From Enterobacteriaceae bacterium UBA5654 (GTDB lineage Bacteria > Pseudomonadota > Gammaproteobacteria > Enterobacterales > Enterobacteriaceae), in the NCBI GenBank assembly GCA_002421005.1, contig DIJC01000005.1, forward strand, positions 55,115 to 119,114: 64,000 nt of DNA, given 5' to 3'. Position 1 is the stretch's first letter, and each line of letters begins with the position of its first letter. A model generated the notes under the pieces. That model was not told where the DNA came from. It made no database searches and worked only from the letters and a program-made list of their open reading frames with translations. Positions 7,651 through 16,261 of this stretch are shown piece after piece. A program made the translations under genes and the position numbers.

Positions 7651-7667
7651 TAAACAGGGCGTTAACT
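7651..7667 (-). promoter_or_regulatory. PhoP-type box upstream of mgrB
   Basis: On the minus strand AGTTAA-CGCCC-TGTTTA forms two hexamers in 11-bp phase, close to the PhoP consensus TGTTTA-N5-TGTTTA, about 50 bases upstream of the mgrB GTG. PhoP control of mgrB is established in E. coli and Salmonella; the site is a pattern match. Confidence 0.7.
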
Positions 7668-7761
7668 GGCGAAATTATTCCCATTTCGGGAATTTTCGCC
7701 TTGCCCGGATATTTTGCGCCTGTAGTCTAACGGCAATATTTAAAGTTAAAAAGGAGTAATC

Positions 7762-7998
7762 ATGCGGATTATCATACGCATAGTGATATTACTGGCACTG
7801 GTGTGGATTGGTTTATTGCTCAGCGGCTACGGCGTGCTGATAGGTAGCGATGTCAACGCAGCGGGTCTTGGCATTCAGTGTAAATACGTCACAGCGCGCG
7901 GCACCAGTACGGCTCAGTACATTCACTCCGATAGCGGCATCGTGGGGGTGAACAACTGCCCATTACTGCGCAAAAGCGATACGGTGATTGAGCACTAA
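7762..7998 (+). CDS. yobH: YobH family small envelope protein
   Basis: A 78-aa protein starting MRIIIRIVILLALVWIGLLL, with an uncleaved anchor or signal at residues 5-24 and an extracytoplasmic domain carrying two cysteines (GIQCKYV and NNCPLL). Sequence and position between mgrB and kdgR match E. coli YobH (79 aa), a protein of unknown function. AAGGAG stands 7 bases before the ATG. It is divergent from mgrB, and a hairpin follows directly, so it is probably monocistronic. Confidence 0.88.
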   Translation: MRIIIRIVILLALVWIGLLLSGYGVLIGSDVNAAGLGIQCKYVTARGTSTAQYIHSDSGIVGVNNCPLLRKSDTVIEH

Positions 7999-8004
7999 GG
8001 TAAT

Positions 8005-8025
8005 ACGCCGCCCGCAGGCGGCGTT
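8005..8025. terminator. Hairpin between convergent yobH and kdgR
   Basis: ACGCCGCC-CGCA-GGCGGCGT forms an 8-bp GC-rich stem with almost no T-run, placed in the 34 bases between two convergent stops. Confidence 0.5.
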
Positions 8026-8032
8026 GGCTGGA

Positions 8033-8824
8033 TCAGAACGGGTAGTCGTTATAGCCCATTTGTTCGGAGATTTTACGCGCGGCAGTGTGCAGCATAGCGA
8101 CATATTCATGCAGGCGTTCTTCGGAAAAACGCAGCGTCGGGAAAGAGATACTCAGCCCGGCAATCACCACCCCAAAGCGGTCAAAAACCGGAACGCCGAT
8201 GCAGCGTAACCCTTCTTCCTGCTCTTCGTTATCTTCACCATAGCCTTGCTCTTTGACCACATCCAGCAGCGTCATCAGCTCGTCGGTACTGCCGATGGTG
8301 CGCGCGGTGCTGCGTTTATATTCCACGCCGTCGAGGATCTGTTTCACTTCCTCGCGATCGCGCCACGCCAGCAAGACTTTACCAATTGCGGTGCTGTAAA
8401 GCGGATTGCGACGACCAATGCGCGAATACATGCGCAGGTTGTACATGGAGTCGATTTTGTGGATGTAGACGATGCTGTCTTCATCCAGCGCGCCCAGGTG
8501 GATGGTTTCTTTTGTCAGACGTGACAGTTCGCGCATCTGGATATCCGCGCTGCGGATCAGATCGATGTTTTGCAGCGCGCGCGCGCCCAGCTCAAAAAGC
8601 TTAAGCGTCAGCGAATATTTTTCTGATTCCCCTTCCTGGGCCACGTAGCCAAGTGATTTCATGGTCTGCAAAAAGCGATAAACGGTGCTTTTCGACATCA
8701 TGACGCGCTGTGACAGCTCGGTAATCCCAATTTCACGCTCTTCACCCAGCGCCTGCAGGATGCCAAAAACCTTCAGTACAGATGAGACAGAATCTGGCTG
8801 CTTGTCCAAATCTGCGAGTGCCAT
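8033..8824 (-). CDS. kdgR: IclR-family repressor KdgR (pectin/KDG catabolism)
   Basis: A 263-aa IclR-family regulator: N-terminal winged helix-turn-helix (residues about 15-75, ITELSQRVMMSKSTVYRFLQ) and a C-terminal effector domain with the family CIGVPVFDR segment. It closely matches KdgR, which represses genes for uptake and breakdown of polygalacturonate fragments and is released by 2-keto-3-deoxygluconate (established). The start at 8824 gives the known N-terminus MALADLDKQPDS. A KdgR-like box precedes the GPH transporter at 59892 in this same window, and eda, which consumes the KDG-derived phosphate, is also here. Confidence 0.95.
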   Translation of the reverse strand: MALADLDKQPDSVSSVLKVFGILQALGEEREIGITELSQRVMMSKSTVYRFLQTMKSLGYVAQEGESEKYSLTLKLFELGARALQNIDLIRSADIQMRELSRLTKETIHLGALDEDSIVYIHKIDSMYNLRMYSRIGRRNPLYSTAIGKVLLAWRDREEVKQILDGVEYKRSTARTIGSTDELMTLLDVVKEQGYGEDNEEQEEGLRCIGVPVFDRFGVVIAGLSISFPTLRFSEERLHEYVAMLHTAARKISEQMGYNDYPF

Positions 8825-9002
8825 TTATCACCTCATAGCGTTTGTTTTATAAAAATCAGAACGAGTTTTTATTATAAATTCACGCCCTCCCCGTCGCAAC
8901 GATTCTTCTGCCACTTCGTTACAAATCTGCGAGCGATGGCGGAATTATCAGTGCTAAAATTATTTCCCAAATAATAATTTTGCTGCTGCACTGCATCTCA
9001 CT

Positions 9003-10364
9003 ATGACAAATACGCTTCCTGAAGGTCTTCCCGCCGCCCGGCGCTATGGCGCTATTGCGACCATCATTCTTGGCATCGCGATGGCGGTGCTTGATGGCGC
9101 TATCGCAAACGTCGCGCTACCCACTATTGCAGCGGACCTTAACGCCTCCCCCGCCGCGTCTATCTGGATCGTCAACGCCTATCAAATTGCCATTGTAGTG
9201 ACGCTGTTATCGCTAGCGTTTCTGGGGGATATGTTCGGTTATCGGCGGGTGTACAAATGCGGGCTGGTCATTTTCACCTGCGCTTCGCTGGCCTGCGCGC
9301 TGTCAGATTCTCTGTTTACGCTGACGCTGGCCCGCGTGGCGCAGGGCTTCGGCGGGGCGGCACTGATGAGCGTCAATACGGCGCTGATCCGCCTGATCTA
9401 TCCGCCGCAGCAACTGGGGCGTGGGATGGGGATCAACTCCTTTGTGGTCGCGGTTTCATCTGCGGCAAGTCCGACTATCGCGGCGGCGATCCTTTCCGTT
9501 GCCTCATGGCAATGGCTTTTTTTAATCAACGTGCCGCTGGGGATTATCTCGCTGGTCCTGGCGATGCGCTATCTGCCACCCAACGGTGCCCGCACCTCAA
9601 TACCGCGTTTTGATCTGCCGAGCGCTATCATGAATGCGCTGACGTTTGGCCTGCTGATTACCGCCCTGAGCGGATTCGCACAGGGCCAGTCCACGACGCT
9701 GGTGGCCGCTGAAGCGGCGGTAATGCTGGTGGTAGGGTATTTCTTCATCCGGCGGCAACTGCGTCTGCCGGTGCCGCTCCTGCCGGTCGATCTGCTTTTT
9801 TCTTTGTCCATCTGCACCTCCCTTTGCTCGTTCTGCGCGCAAATGCTGGCAATGGTTTCGCTGCCCTTTTACCTGCAATCGATCATCGGGCGCAGCGAGG
9901 TGGAAACCGGGCTGCTGCTAACACCGTGGCCGCTGGCAACGATGGTGATGGCTCCGCTGGCCGGGTATTTAATTGAACGGGTTCATGCCGGGTTGCTGGG
10001 GGCCGTGGGCATGATCGTCATGGCCTGCGGGTTGTTTGGCCTCGCATTATTACCCGCCTCTCCGTCCGACTGGAATATCATCTGGCCGATGATCCTCTGT
10101 GGCGCCGGATTTGGCCTGTTCCAGTCCCCGAATAACCATACCATCATCTCTTCCGCGCCGCGCCAGCGCAGCGGCGGAGCCAGCGGAATGCTTGGCACCG
10201 CCCGGCTACTGGGACAAAGCATCGGAGCCGCGCTGGTGGCACTGATGTTTAATCTCTTTGGCAACGGCGGCACTCATACCTCGCTGCTGCTCGCCGGAAC
10301 GCTGGCAACGCTGGCGGCCATCGTCAGCGGATTACGCGTGACCCAGCCCCGGACACAGGCGTAA
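9003..10364 (+). CDS. yebQ: MFS transporter YebQ (DHA2-type, 14 segments)
   Basis: A 453-aa polytopic protein of the major facilitator superfamily. The N-terminal VLDGAIANVALPTIAADL motif and the LGDMFGYRRVYKCGL loop are typical of the DHA2 drug:H+ antiporter branch. Position divergent from kdgR and convergent with htpX, and the length, match E. coli YebQ (457 aa), whose substrate is not established. The ATG at 9003 has little ribosome-binding sequence upstream but gives a normal cytoplasmic N-terminus. It ends in a terminator shared with htpX. Confidence 0.9.
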   Translation: MTNTLPEGLPAARRYGAIATIILGIAMAVLDGAIANVALPTIAADLNASPAASIWIVNAYQIAIVVTLLSLAFLGDMFGYRRVYKCGLVIFTCASLACALSDSLFTLTLARVAQGFGGAALMSVNTALIRLIYPPQQLGRGMGINSFVVAVSSAASPTIAAAILSVASWQWLFLINVPLGIISLVLAMRYLPPNGARTSIPRFDLPSAIMNALTFGLLITALSGFAQGQSTTLVAAEAAVMLVVGYFFIRRQLRLPVPLLPVDLLFSLSICTSLCSFCAQMLAMVSLPFYLQSIIGRSEVETGLLLTPWPLATMVMAPLAGYLIERVHAGLLGAVGMIVMACGLFGLALLPASPSDWNIIWPMILCGAGFGLFQSPNNHTIISSAPRQRSGGASGMLGTARLLGQSIGAALVALMFNLFGNGGTHTSLLLAGTLATLAAIVSGLRVTQPRTQA

Positions 10365-10398
10365 AAAAATCCCGGTCAAAAAAAGACCGGGATTTTTT
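10363..10398. terminator. Bidirectional terminator between yebQ and htpX
   Basis: AAAATCCCGGTC and GACCGGGATTTT form a 12-bp stem flanked by A-runs and T-runs, giving a T-tract on both strands. It overlaps the yebQ stop. Confidence 0.93.
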
Positions 10399-10408
10399 AT
10401 CTGCCAGA

Positions 10409-11290
10409 TTACTTCAGGTATTCACCGCTGCGCAGCGCTTCGATACGTTTATCCAGCGGCGGGTGAGTCATAAACAGTTCGCTGAACGACTTCGCTTTGC
10501 CGTTAATGCAGAACGCCATCATCGTACTCGCCTCCTGCGGCTCGTAGCTGGTTTTCAGGCGTTGCAGGGCAGCGATCATCTTCTCGCGTCCAACCAGGCG
10601 GGCCGAGCCTGCATCGGCATGAAATTCACGATGGCGGGAGAACCACATAGTGATCATGCTGGCAAGAATACCGAACACCAGTTCCAGTACCATCGCTACC
10701 GCAAAGTAGATCAGCGGATTGCCGTTGCCACCCTCGCCTTCCTCCCGGTTACCGCCAAGAAAGCCTGCGGCAATCTGGGCGATAATGCGGGAAATGAAGA
10801 TCACGAAGGTGTTCACCACGCCCTGAATCAGGGTCATCGTCACCATATCGCCGTTAGCGACGTGGCTGATTTCATGGGCGATAACCGCCTCGGCCTCGTC
10901 ACGGCTCATGTTTTGCAGCAGCCCGGTACTCACCGCCACCAGCGAAGCGTCACGGCGTGCGCCGGTCGCAAAAGCGTTGATATCCGGCGCGTGGTAGACC
11001 GCCACCTGCGGCATAGCAATACCCGCCTGCTTCGCCTGGTTAGCCACAGTTTGCATCAGCCAGCGCTCGGTATCATTACGCGGCTGCTCAATAACTTCGC
11101 CTCCGACGGACTTCAGGGCCATCCATTTCGACATCATCAGCGAAACGATCGAACCACCAAAACCAAACAGCAGGGCCATGATCAGCAGGCCGGTCATACT
11201 GCTCGACTGAATTCCTGTCAGGCTTAGCACCAGCCCAAACACCACCATGACGGCAAGGTTGGTCAGCAGGAAAAGCGCGATTCGCATCAT
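10409..11290 (-). CDS. htpX: Membrane protease HtpX
   Basis: A 293-aa M48-family zinc metalloprotease of the inner membrane, involved in quality control of membrane proteins with FtsH. The catalytic HEISH is at 139-143, and a distal glutamate (EFHADAGSARLVG region near 222) completes the zinc site. Two N-terminal membrane segments (about 4-25 and 32-52) precede the protease domain, with two more at about 157-180 and 192-214. The ATG at 11290 matches E. coli, with a second Met at residue 2. In E. coli htpX belongs to the Cpx regulon; a CpxR-like direct repeat lies just upstream here. Confidence 0.96.
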   Translation of the reverse strand: MMRIALFLLTNLAVMVVFGLVLSLTGIQSSSMTGLLIMALLFGFGGSIVSLMMSKWMALKSVGGEVIEQPRNDTERWLMQTVANQAKQAGIAMPQVAVYHAPDINAFATGARRDASLVAVSTGLLQNMSRDEAEAVIAHEISHVANGDMVTMTLIQGVVNTFVIFISRIIAQIAAGFLGGNREEGEGGNGNPLIYFAVAMVLELVFGILASMITMWFSRHREFHADAGSARLVGREKMIAALQRLKTSYEPQEASTMMAFCINGKAKSFSELFMTHPPLDKRIEALRSGEYLK

Positions 11291-11299
11291 AATTTTCTA

Positions 11300-11315
11300 T
11301 TTACCTCGATTTAAC
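11300..11315 (-). promoter_or_regulatory. CpxR-like box upstream of htpX
   Basis: On the minus strand GTTAAA-TCGAG-GTAAA resembles the CpxR consensus GTAAA-N5-GTAAA, with one half imperfect. It lies 10-25 bases before the start codon, unusually close, so it may overlap the transcribed leader. Confidence 0.4.
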
Positions 11316-11443
11316 AAAACGCACTATGCGCTATCCACATCGTAGGGGCATTGACGGCATTTTCAAGCGCGAAATGGCGCTAAGTCATGAGAAAAACACA
11401 ACTTTACATTTTGAAAGAAGTTACTGACGCAGAGTTGCAGATG

Positions 11444-11474
11444 TAAAAAAACAGGCACAATTGCTTGTGCCTGT
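11444..11474 (-). terminator. Terminator of proQ-prc
   Basis: On the minus strand ACAGGCACAA-GCAA-TTGTGCCTGT forms a 10-bp stem followed by a run of seven T, directly after the prc stop. Confidence 0.92.
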
Positions 11475-11482
11475 GGGGGGTG

Positions 11483-13531
11483 TTATTTGCTTTTCGCCGG
11501 TTCTTCGGCTGGTTTATCTTTTTGCAGATGAGCAAGGTCAACCGCAATATGCACCGTTTCATCCAGATACGGATCCGGCTCCTGATAATCCTTTGGCAAA
11601 TCGTCAAGTTTTTTCAGCAACGGTTTCCCTTCACGCTTGAAGCGATCGTTAATCCGCGCCAGGCGTGTCGCATCATCTTCGGCATTCTCTTTTTCACGCT
11701 GGGCGTAGTTCAGAGAAATGGAGTTTCGCTTCGCTTTCAGCGCGTTGAAACGGGCAATATCCTTGATGATGTACTGGAACTCGTGATCGTCGGCGATACG
11801 CGCGTTGTGATCTTTTAACAGCGTCGCTCCGAACGGGGTCAAATCGCCAGATTTAACGAACGTCGCCGCGTTGATGCTATCCCAGGGCAGCGCGTTATCC
11901 TCGAATTTCTCGCCCGTTTCGGTCTCTTCATTGCCGGTTGGCATGATGATATCCGGCGTTACGCCCTTACGCTGGGTACTGCCGCCGTTAACGCGGTAGA
12001 ACTTCTGAATGGTGTACTGGACGGAGCCGAGCGCAGGCCATTCAGGACGCAGCATCTGGTCATAAATCCGGTTCAGCGAACGGTACTGCTGCACGGTGCC
12101 TTTACCGAAAGTCGGTTCACCGACAATCAGCGCGCGGCCATAGTCCTGCATGGCGGCGGCGAAGATTTCAGACGCCGAGGCGCTGAAGCGATCGACCAGC
12201 ACCACCAACGGGCCTTTGTAATACACCACGCCGTCAGTGTCGCTGTCTTCACGCACTTTGCCGTTGTTATCACGCACCTGCACCACCGGACCGGACGGTA
12301 TAAACAGCCCGGAGAGCGAAACCGCTTCCGTCAGCGCGCCGCCGCCGTTGGTACGCAGATCGATAATCACACTGCTGACGTTCTGTTTTTCCAGCTTCTG
12401 GAGTTGCACCTTGACGTCATCCGTCAGGCCAACGTAGAAACCTGGAATATCCAGCACGCCCACTTTCTCTTTACCGACGTTTTTCACCGACATCTTGACC
12501 GCACGGTCTTCGAGGCGGATACGCTCGCGGGTCAGGGTAATAATGCGCGTTTTGGTTCCCTTCCCGGCAGGAAGCACTTCGAGGCGCACTTTGCTGCCTT
12601 TCGGCCCTTTAATCAGTGCGACCACGTCATCCAGACGCCAGCCAATCACATCGACCATACTCTGACCGACCTGACCCACGCCGACAATGCGGTCGCCCAC
12701 GGCGATGGCTTTGCTTTTCGCCGCCGGACCGCCCGCCACCATGGAGTTAATCACGGTGTAGTCGTCATCCATTTGCAGCACCGCACCAATCCCTTCGAGC
12801 GACAGGCTCATTTCGGTATTGAACTGCTCGGTGTTACGCGGGGAAAGGTAGTTGGTGTGGGGATCGATTTCGTGGGCGAAGGCCGTCATCGCCAGGGAGA
12901 AAACGTCTTCGCTGTTAGACTGCGCCAGACGACGGATCGCAAACTTATAGCGGCGATTCAGCGTCTCGCGGATCTCTTTTTCGTCTTTGCCGGTCAGCTT
13001 CAGGCTCAGCTCGTCATACTTGACCTTGCCGTCCCACAGCGCGTTCAGCTCGGCTTCGTCTTTCGGCCACGGCGATTTGCTGCGATCGAGGTCGAAGGTG
13101 TCGTTGCCGGTGAAATCCATCGGCCGCTCCAGCACTTTTAACGCGTACTGGAAGCGTTCGAAGCGGCGTTTCTGACTGAGGTTATACAACTCGTAGAAGA
13201 CGTCCAGCTTGCCGGAACGCAGCTCGTCGCCAAGCGTGGTCTTCTTACTGGCAAACTGTTCTACGTCGCTGGCCAGCAGAACGTTATGGCTATAGTCGAG
13301 CAGATTCAGGTAACGATCGAAGATTTTTGCGGAGAAGGCGTTATCCAGATCGAACTGACGATAATGTGAACGGGTAAAACGCGAGGTGACGCGTTCGCTG
13401 ACCGTAGAGTGCTGGGCTTCTTCCTTAAGAACGGGGATCTGCTCAACACGGGTAATATCGTCCACTGCAAACGCGTGCCCTGCTGTAAACAGCAGGCCAG
13501 CGATAACAGTGAGCTTAAAAAATTTGTTCAT
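11483..13531 (-). CDS. prc: Tail-specific protease Prc (Tsp)
   Basis: A 682-aa periplasmic S41 serine protease that degrades proteins with nonpolar C-termini (ssrA-tagged proteins, the PBP3 C-terminal tail, MepS with NlpI; established). It has a signal peptide (MNKFFKLTVIAGLLFTAGHA), a long N-terminal domain, a PDZ domain (about 240-320, LSLEGIGAVLQMDDDYTVIN) and the catalytic region with DRFSASASEIFAAAMQDYG and EPTFGKGTVQQ carrying the Ser/Lys dyad. The frame is open further upstream into the proQ stop region, but the Met at 13531 gives the exact E. coli length. It follows proQ by 19 bases. Confidence 0.96.
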   Translation of the reverse strand: MNKFFKLTVIAGLLFTAGHAFAVDDITRVEQIPVLKEEAQHSTVSERVTSRFTRSHYRQFDLDNAFSAKIFDRYLNLLDYSHNVLLASDVEQFASKKTTLGDELRSGKLDVFYELYNLSQKRRFERFQYALKVLERPMDFTGNDTFDLDRSKSPWPKDEAELNALWDGKVKYDELSLKLTGKDEKEIRETLNRRYKFAIRRLAQSNSEDVFSLAMTAFAHEIDPHTNYLSPRNTEQFNTEMSLSLEGIGAVLQMDDDYTVINSMVAGGPAAKSKAIAVGDRIVGVGQVGQSMVDVIGWRLDDVVALIKGPKGSKVRLEVLPAGKGTKTRIITLTRERIRLEDRAVKMSVKNVGKEKVGVLDIPGFYVGLTDDVKVQLQKLEKQNVSSVIIDLRTNGGGALTEAVSLSGLFIPSGPVVQVRDNNGKVREDSDTDGVVYYKGPLVVLVDRFSASASEIFAAAMQDYGRALIVGEPTFGKGTVQQYRSLNRIYDQMLRPEWPALGSVQYTIQKFYRVNGGSTQRKGVTPDIIMPTGNEETETGEKFEDNALPWDSINAATFVKSGDLTPFGATLLKDHNARIADDHEFQYIIKDIARFNALKAKRNSISLNYAQREKENAEDDATRLARINDRFKREGKPLLKKLDDLPKDYQEPDPYLDETVHIAVDLAHLQKDKPAEEPAKSK

Positions 13532-13550
13532 GCCAGGCCCGGCCTCCGTT

Positions 13551-14237
13551 TCAGAACACCAGGTGTTCTGCGCGTACAATCATTGACATACCAGAAGTCA
13601 GCTGTACACGAACGCCATCTTTGGTGATTTCCAGAATGGTGGCATCCATGGCGTTATTACCGGCTTTAACCTTCAGGGACTGGCCCACGGTCAGCGCGGA
13701 CAGATCCGAAACCGGCGTATAATGCTCTTCACGAGCGGCAGGCTGGGCTTTCGCGGCAGGTTTTGCGGCACGAGGTTTGTTTTCACCCCCCTCTTTACGA
13801 CGCACTGGCGGACGCGGCTTACGCTCGCGACGAGGTGCATCAGCGGCCTGCTGGCCTTCGCCCGCAGCTTCGCGTTTTTTCGCCTGCTGTTCGGCACGCT
13901 GGGCCTGCACGCGCGCTTTAGCTTCTTCAAGCTGCTGACGGGCGTGCTGGACGTGCTGCTCGTCGAGTTCGCCGCAGGCATTGCCGTCGAGATCGACACG
14001 GGATGCGCCCGCTTTGATGCCGTACAGGTAGCGCCAGCTGGAGGTGTAAAGACGCAGGGCGGAACGAAGCTGGGTCTTGCTGAGGTTCATTTCACCTTCA
14101 ACGCGCGCGACCAGATCCTGAAAAATGCCGATTTTGAGCGGACGCGCTTCGCCTTCAGCGCTGAAGCACTGGGGAAAACGCTCGGCCAGAAACGCGATAA
14201 CTTCTTTACTACTATTCAACTTAGGTTGATTTTCCAT
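13551..14237 (-). CDS. proQ: RNA chaperone ProQ
   Basis: A 228-aa RNA chaperone: FinO-like N-terminal domain (1-120, e.g. LAERFPQCFSAEGEARPLKI), a long basic linker rich in Arg/Lys/Pro/Ala (about 120-175) and a C-terminal Tudor-like domain (176-228, SDLSALTVGQSLKVKAGNNA). ProQ binds structured sRNAs and mRNA 3' ends and affects ProP levels (established). It is the first gene of proQ-prc, with 19 bases between the frames. Upstream lies a perfect 20-bp palindrome containing TATAAT. Confidence 0.95.
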   Translation of the reverse strand: MENQPKLNSSKEVIAFLAERFPQCFSAEGEARPLKIGIFQDLVARVEGEMNLSKTQLRSALRLYTSSWRYLYGIKAGASRVDLDGNACGELDEQHVQHARQQLEEAKARVQAQRAEQQAKKREAAGEGQQAADAPRRERKPRPPVRRKEGGENKPRAAKPAAKAQPAAREEHYTPVSDLSALTVGQSLKVKAGNNAMDATILEITKDGVRVQLTSGMSMIVRAEHLVF

Positions 14238-14288
14238 GAAATTTCCTGATTACAACGGACGTAGCCAACAAGCCCGCAGGCATGAACA

Positions 14289-14308
14289 GGCGTCATTATA
14301 ATGACGCC
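14289..14308. repeat. Perfect 20-bp palindrome with embedded TATAAT, between msrC and proQ
   Basis: GGCGTCATTATAATGACGCC is a perfect dyad. Its centre reads TTATAA and contains a consensus -10 hexamer on both strands. It stands 52 bases upstream of the proQ ATG and 27 bases after the msrC stop. It could be a proQ promoter with operator, or an msrC terminator without a T-run. Confidence 0.6.
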
Positions 14309-14335
14309 ATCGGTAATTGCTACGTTATCCGTTGA

Positions 14336-14833
14336 TTATCCTGCTTTGAGAGCAAAGAATTTTTGATAATCACTGGCCGCAAGCAGCTTCTCAAGTTGCC
14401 CGACCAGTTCACGCAGCCCCTGTTCATCCTCGCCGGTAAAGCGGGAGAAGACGGTGCTGTCGATATCCAGTACGCCGATTGTCTGATTTTGTACATTCAG
14501 CGGCAGCACGATTTCCGCATTGCTGGCGGCGTCACAGGCGATATGTCCGGCGAACGCGTGAACATCTTCAACACGCTGAACGCGATTTTCCGCGACCGCC
14601 GTCCCACAAACCCCGCGCCCTACCGGAATGCGCACACAGGCGATTTTTCCCTGGAAAGGGCCGAGCACCAGGGTGTCGCCTTCCAGTAAATAAAAACCAG
14701 CCCAGTTCACGCCCTCCAGTCGCTCGAAAAGCAGCGCGCTGGTGTTGGAGAGAATAGCTAAAAAACTGGTTTCACCTGCCATCAATGCCTGAAAATCGCG
14801 GTTTAAATCCGCGTAAAATTCTGTTTTGTTCAT
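14336..14833 (-). CDS. msrC: Free methionine-(R)-sulfoxide reductase MsrC (YebR)
   Basis: A 165-aa GAF-fold enzyme that reduces free methionine-(R)-sulfoxide. The three family cysteines are present in order: GKIACVRIPVGRGVCGTAVA supplies two and GHIACDAASNAEIVLP the third. The frame is open 33 codons further upstream, but those residues are not family-like; ATG at 14833 (MNKTEFYADLNRDFQALMAG) gives the functional E. coli length. It is transcribed towards proQ, with 98 bases between, and is divergent from yebS. Confidence 0.92.
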   Translation of the reverse strand: MNKTEFYADLNRDFQALMAGETSFLAILSNTSALLFERLEGVNWAGFYLLEGDTLVLGPFQGKIACVRIPVGRGVCGTAVAENRVQRVEDVHAFAGHIACDAASNAEIVLPLNVQNQTIGVLDIDSTVFSRFTGEDEQGLRELVGQLEKLLAASDYQKFFALKAG

Positions 14834-14977
14834 TATCCAACCAATTGTGTTTACCTGACTACCGAATCCTTGCCCGGCTGTAAGCTCTATAAAATAAGCA
14901 TTAAATGCCTTTCGGCTCAAGGTGAATCCCATTCATGAGTTAAGATAGTTTTATATATTCATTCCTGTACTCAATAA

Positions 14978-16261
14978 ATGGCACTCAAAACACACACCAT
15001 AACGCCAACAAAAAAAATTATTGTCCATTCGGTTAGCGACCCGCTGCCCCACGCGCAGTACGAGCGTTGCCCGCAGTGCGACACGCTGTTTCTGCTGCCG
15101 GTCATGAAATCGCATCAGAGCGCGTACTGCCCGCAGTGCGAGGCTAAAATCCGCGATGGCCGGGACTGGTCTCTGACGCGATTAGGGGCGATGGCAATTG
15201 CCATGCTGCTGCTGATGCCGTTTGCCTGGAGCGAGCCGCTGCTGCGTGTGTATTTGCTCGGCATCCGCATTGACGCTAACGTGCTCCAGGGCATCTGGCA
15301 GATGCTGGAAATGGGCGATCCCATTACCGCCGCGATGGTTTTATTCTGTACCATCGCCGCCCCGCTGGTGCTGGTCGGCGCAATTGCTTATTTGTGGCTC
15401 GGCAACGTGCTGGGGATGAATCTGCGCCCGGTGTTGCTGATGCTGGATAAACTGCGCGAATGGGTGATGCTGGATATTTACCTGGTGGGCATCGGCGTGG
15501 CGGCGATCAAAGTGCAGGATTACGCCTTCATCCAGCCGGGCATTGGGCTGTTTGCTTTTGTATCGCTGATGCTACTGAGCATTTTGACGCTTATTCACCT
15601 CAACGTTGAGCAGCTCTGGGAGCGTTTTTATCCGGTTCGCCCCGCCATGCGACCGCATGATAACCTGCGCGTCTGCCTCGGCTGCCACTTCACTGGCCTG
15701 CCGGACGAGCGCGGTCGCTGCCCGCGCTGCCATATTCCGCTGCGCCACCGGCGGCGTCAGAGTATACAAAAATGCTGGGCCGCGCTAATCGCCTCGCTAA
15801 TCTTTTTGTTGCCTGCTAACCTGCTGCCTATCTCAATTATTTATATCAATGGCGCACGGCAGGAAGACACCATCTTCTCCGGTATCCTTTCGCTGGCGAG
15901 CAGTAATATTGCTGTGGCCGCAGTAGTGTTTATCGCCAGTATTCTGGTGCCATTTACCAAAGTTATTGTGCTGTTTACACTACTTCTTAGCATTCACTTT
16001 CAATGGAAAACGGGGCTGCGCCTGCGCATTAACCTGCTGCGCATGGTGATCTGGATCGGCCGCTGGTCAATGCTGGATTTGTTTGTCATTTCGTTAACAA
16101 TGTCGCTGATTAATCGCGATCAGCTACTGGCATTTACGATGGGGCCAGCTGCGTTTTATTTCGGCGCAGCGGTAATTTTGACTATTCTTGCTGTTGAATG
16201 GCTGGACAGCCGCTTACTTTGGGATGCACATGAGTCAGGAAACGCCCGCTTCACCGACTGA
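14978..16261 (+). CDS. yebS: YebS (LetA), PqiA-like inner-membrane partner of the LetB tunnel
   Basis: A 427-aa PqiA-family protein with two cytoplasmic zinc ribbons (CPQCD...CPQCE near residues 32-58 and CLGCH...CPRCH near 231-255), each followed by a four-helix membrane module. With YebT it forms the LetAB system for lipid transport across the envelope (established in E. coli). The ATG at 14978 has poor ribosome-binding sequence but gives the expected N-terminus. It overlaps yebT by 32 bases, strongly suggesting translational coupling. Confidence 0.93.
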   Translation: MALKTHTITPTKKIIVHSVSDPLPHAQYERCPQCDTLFLLPVMKSHQSAYCPQCEAKIRDGRDWSLTRLGAMAIAMLLLMPFAWSEPLLRVYLLGIRIDANVLQGIWQMLEMGDPITAAMVLFCTIAAPLVLVGAIAYLWLGNVLGMNLRPVLLMLDKLREWVMLDIYLVGIGVAAIKVQDYAFIQPGIGLFAFVSLMLLSILTLIHLNVEQLWERFYPVRPAMRPHDNLRVCLGCHFTGLPDERGRCPRCHIPLRHRRRQSIQKCWAALIASLIFLLPANLLPISIIYINGARQEDTIFSGILSLASSNIAVAAVVFIASILVPFTKVIVLFTLLLSIHFQWKTGLRLRINLLRMVIWIGRWSMLDLFVISLTMSLINRDQLLAFTMGPAAFYFGAAVILTILAVEWLDSRLLWDAHESGNARFTD

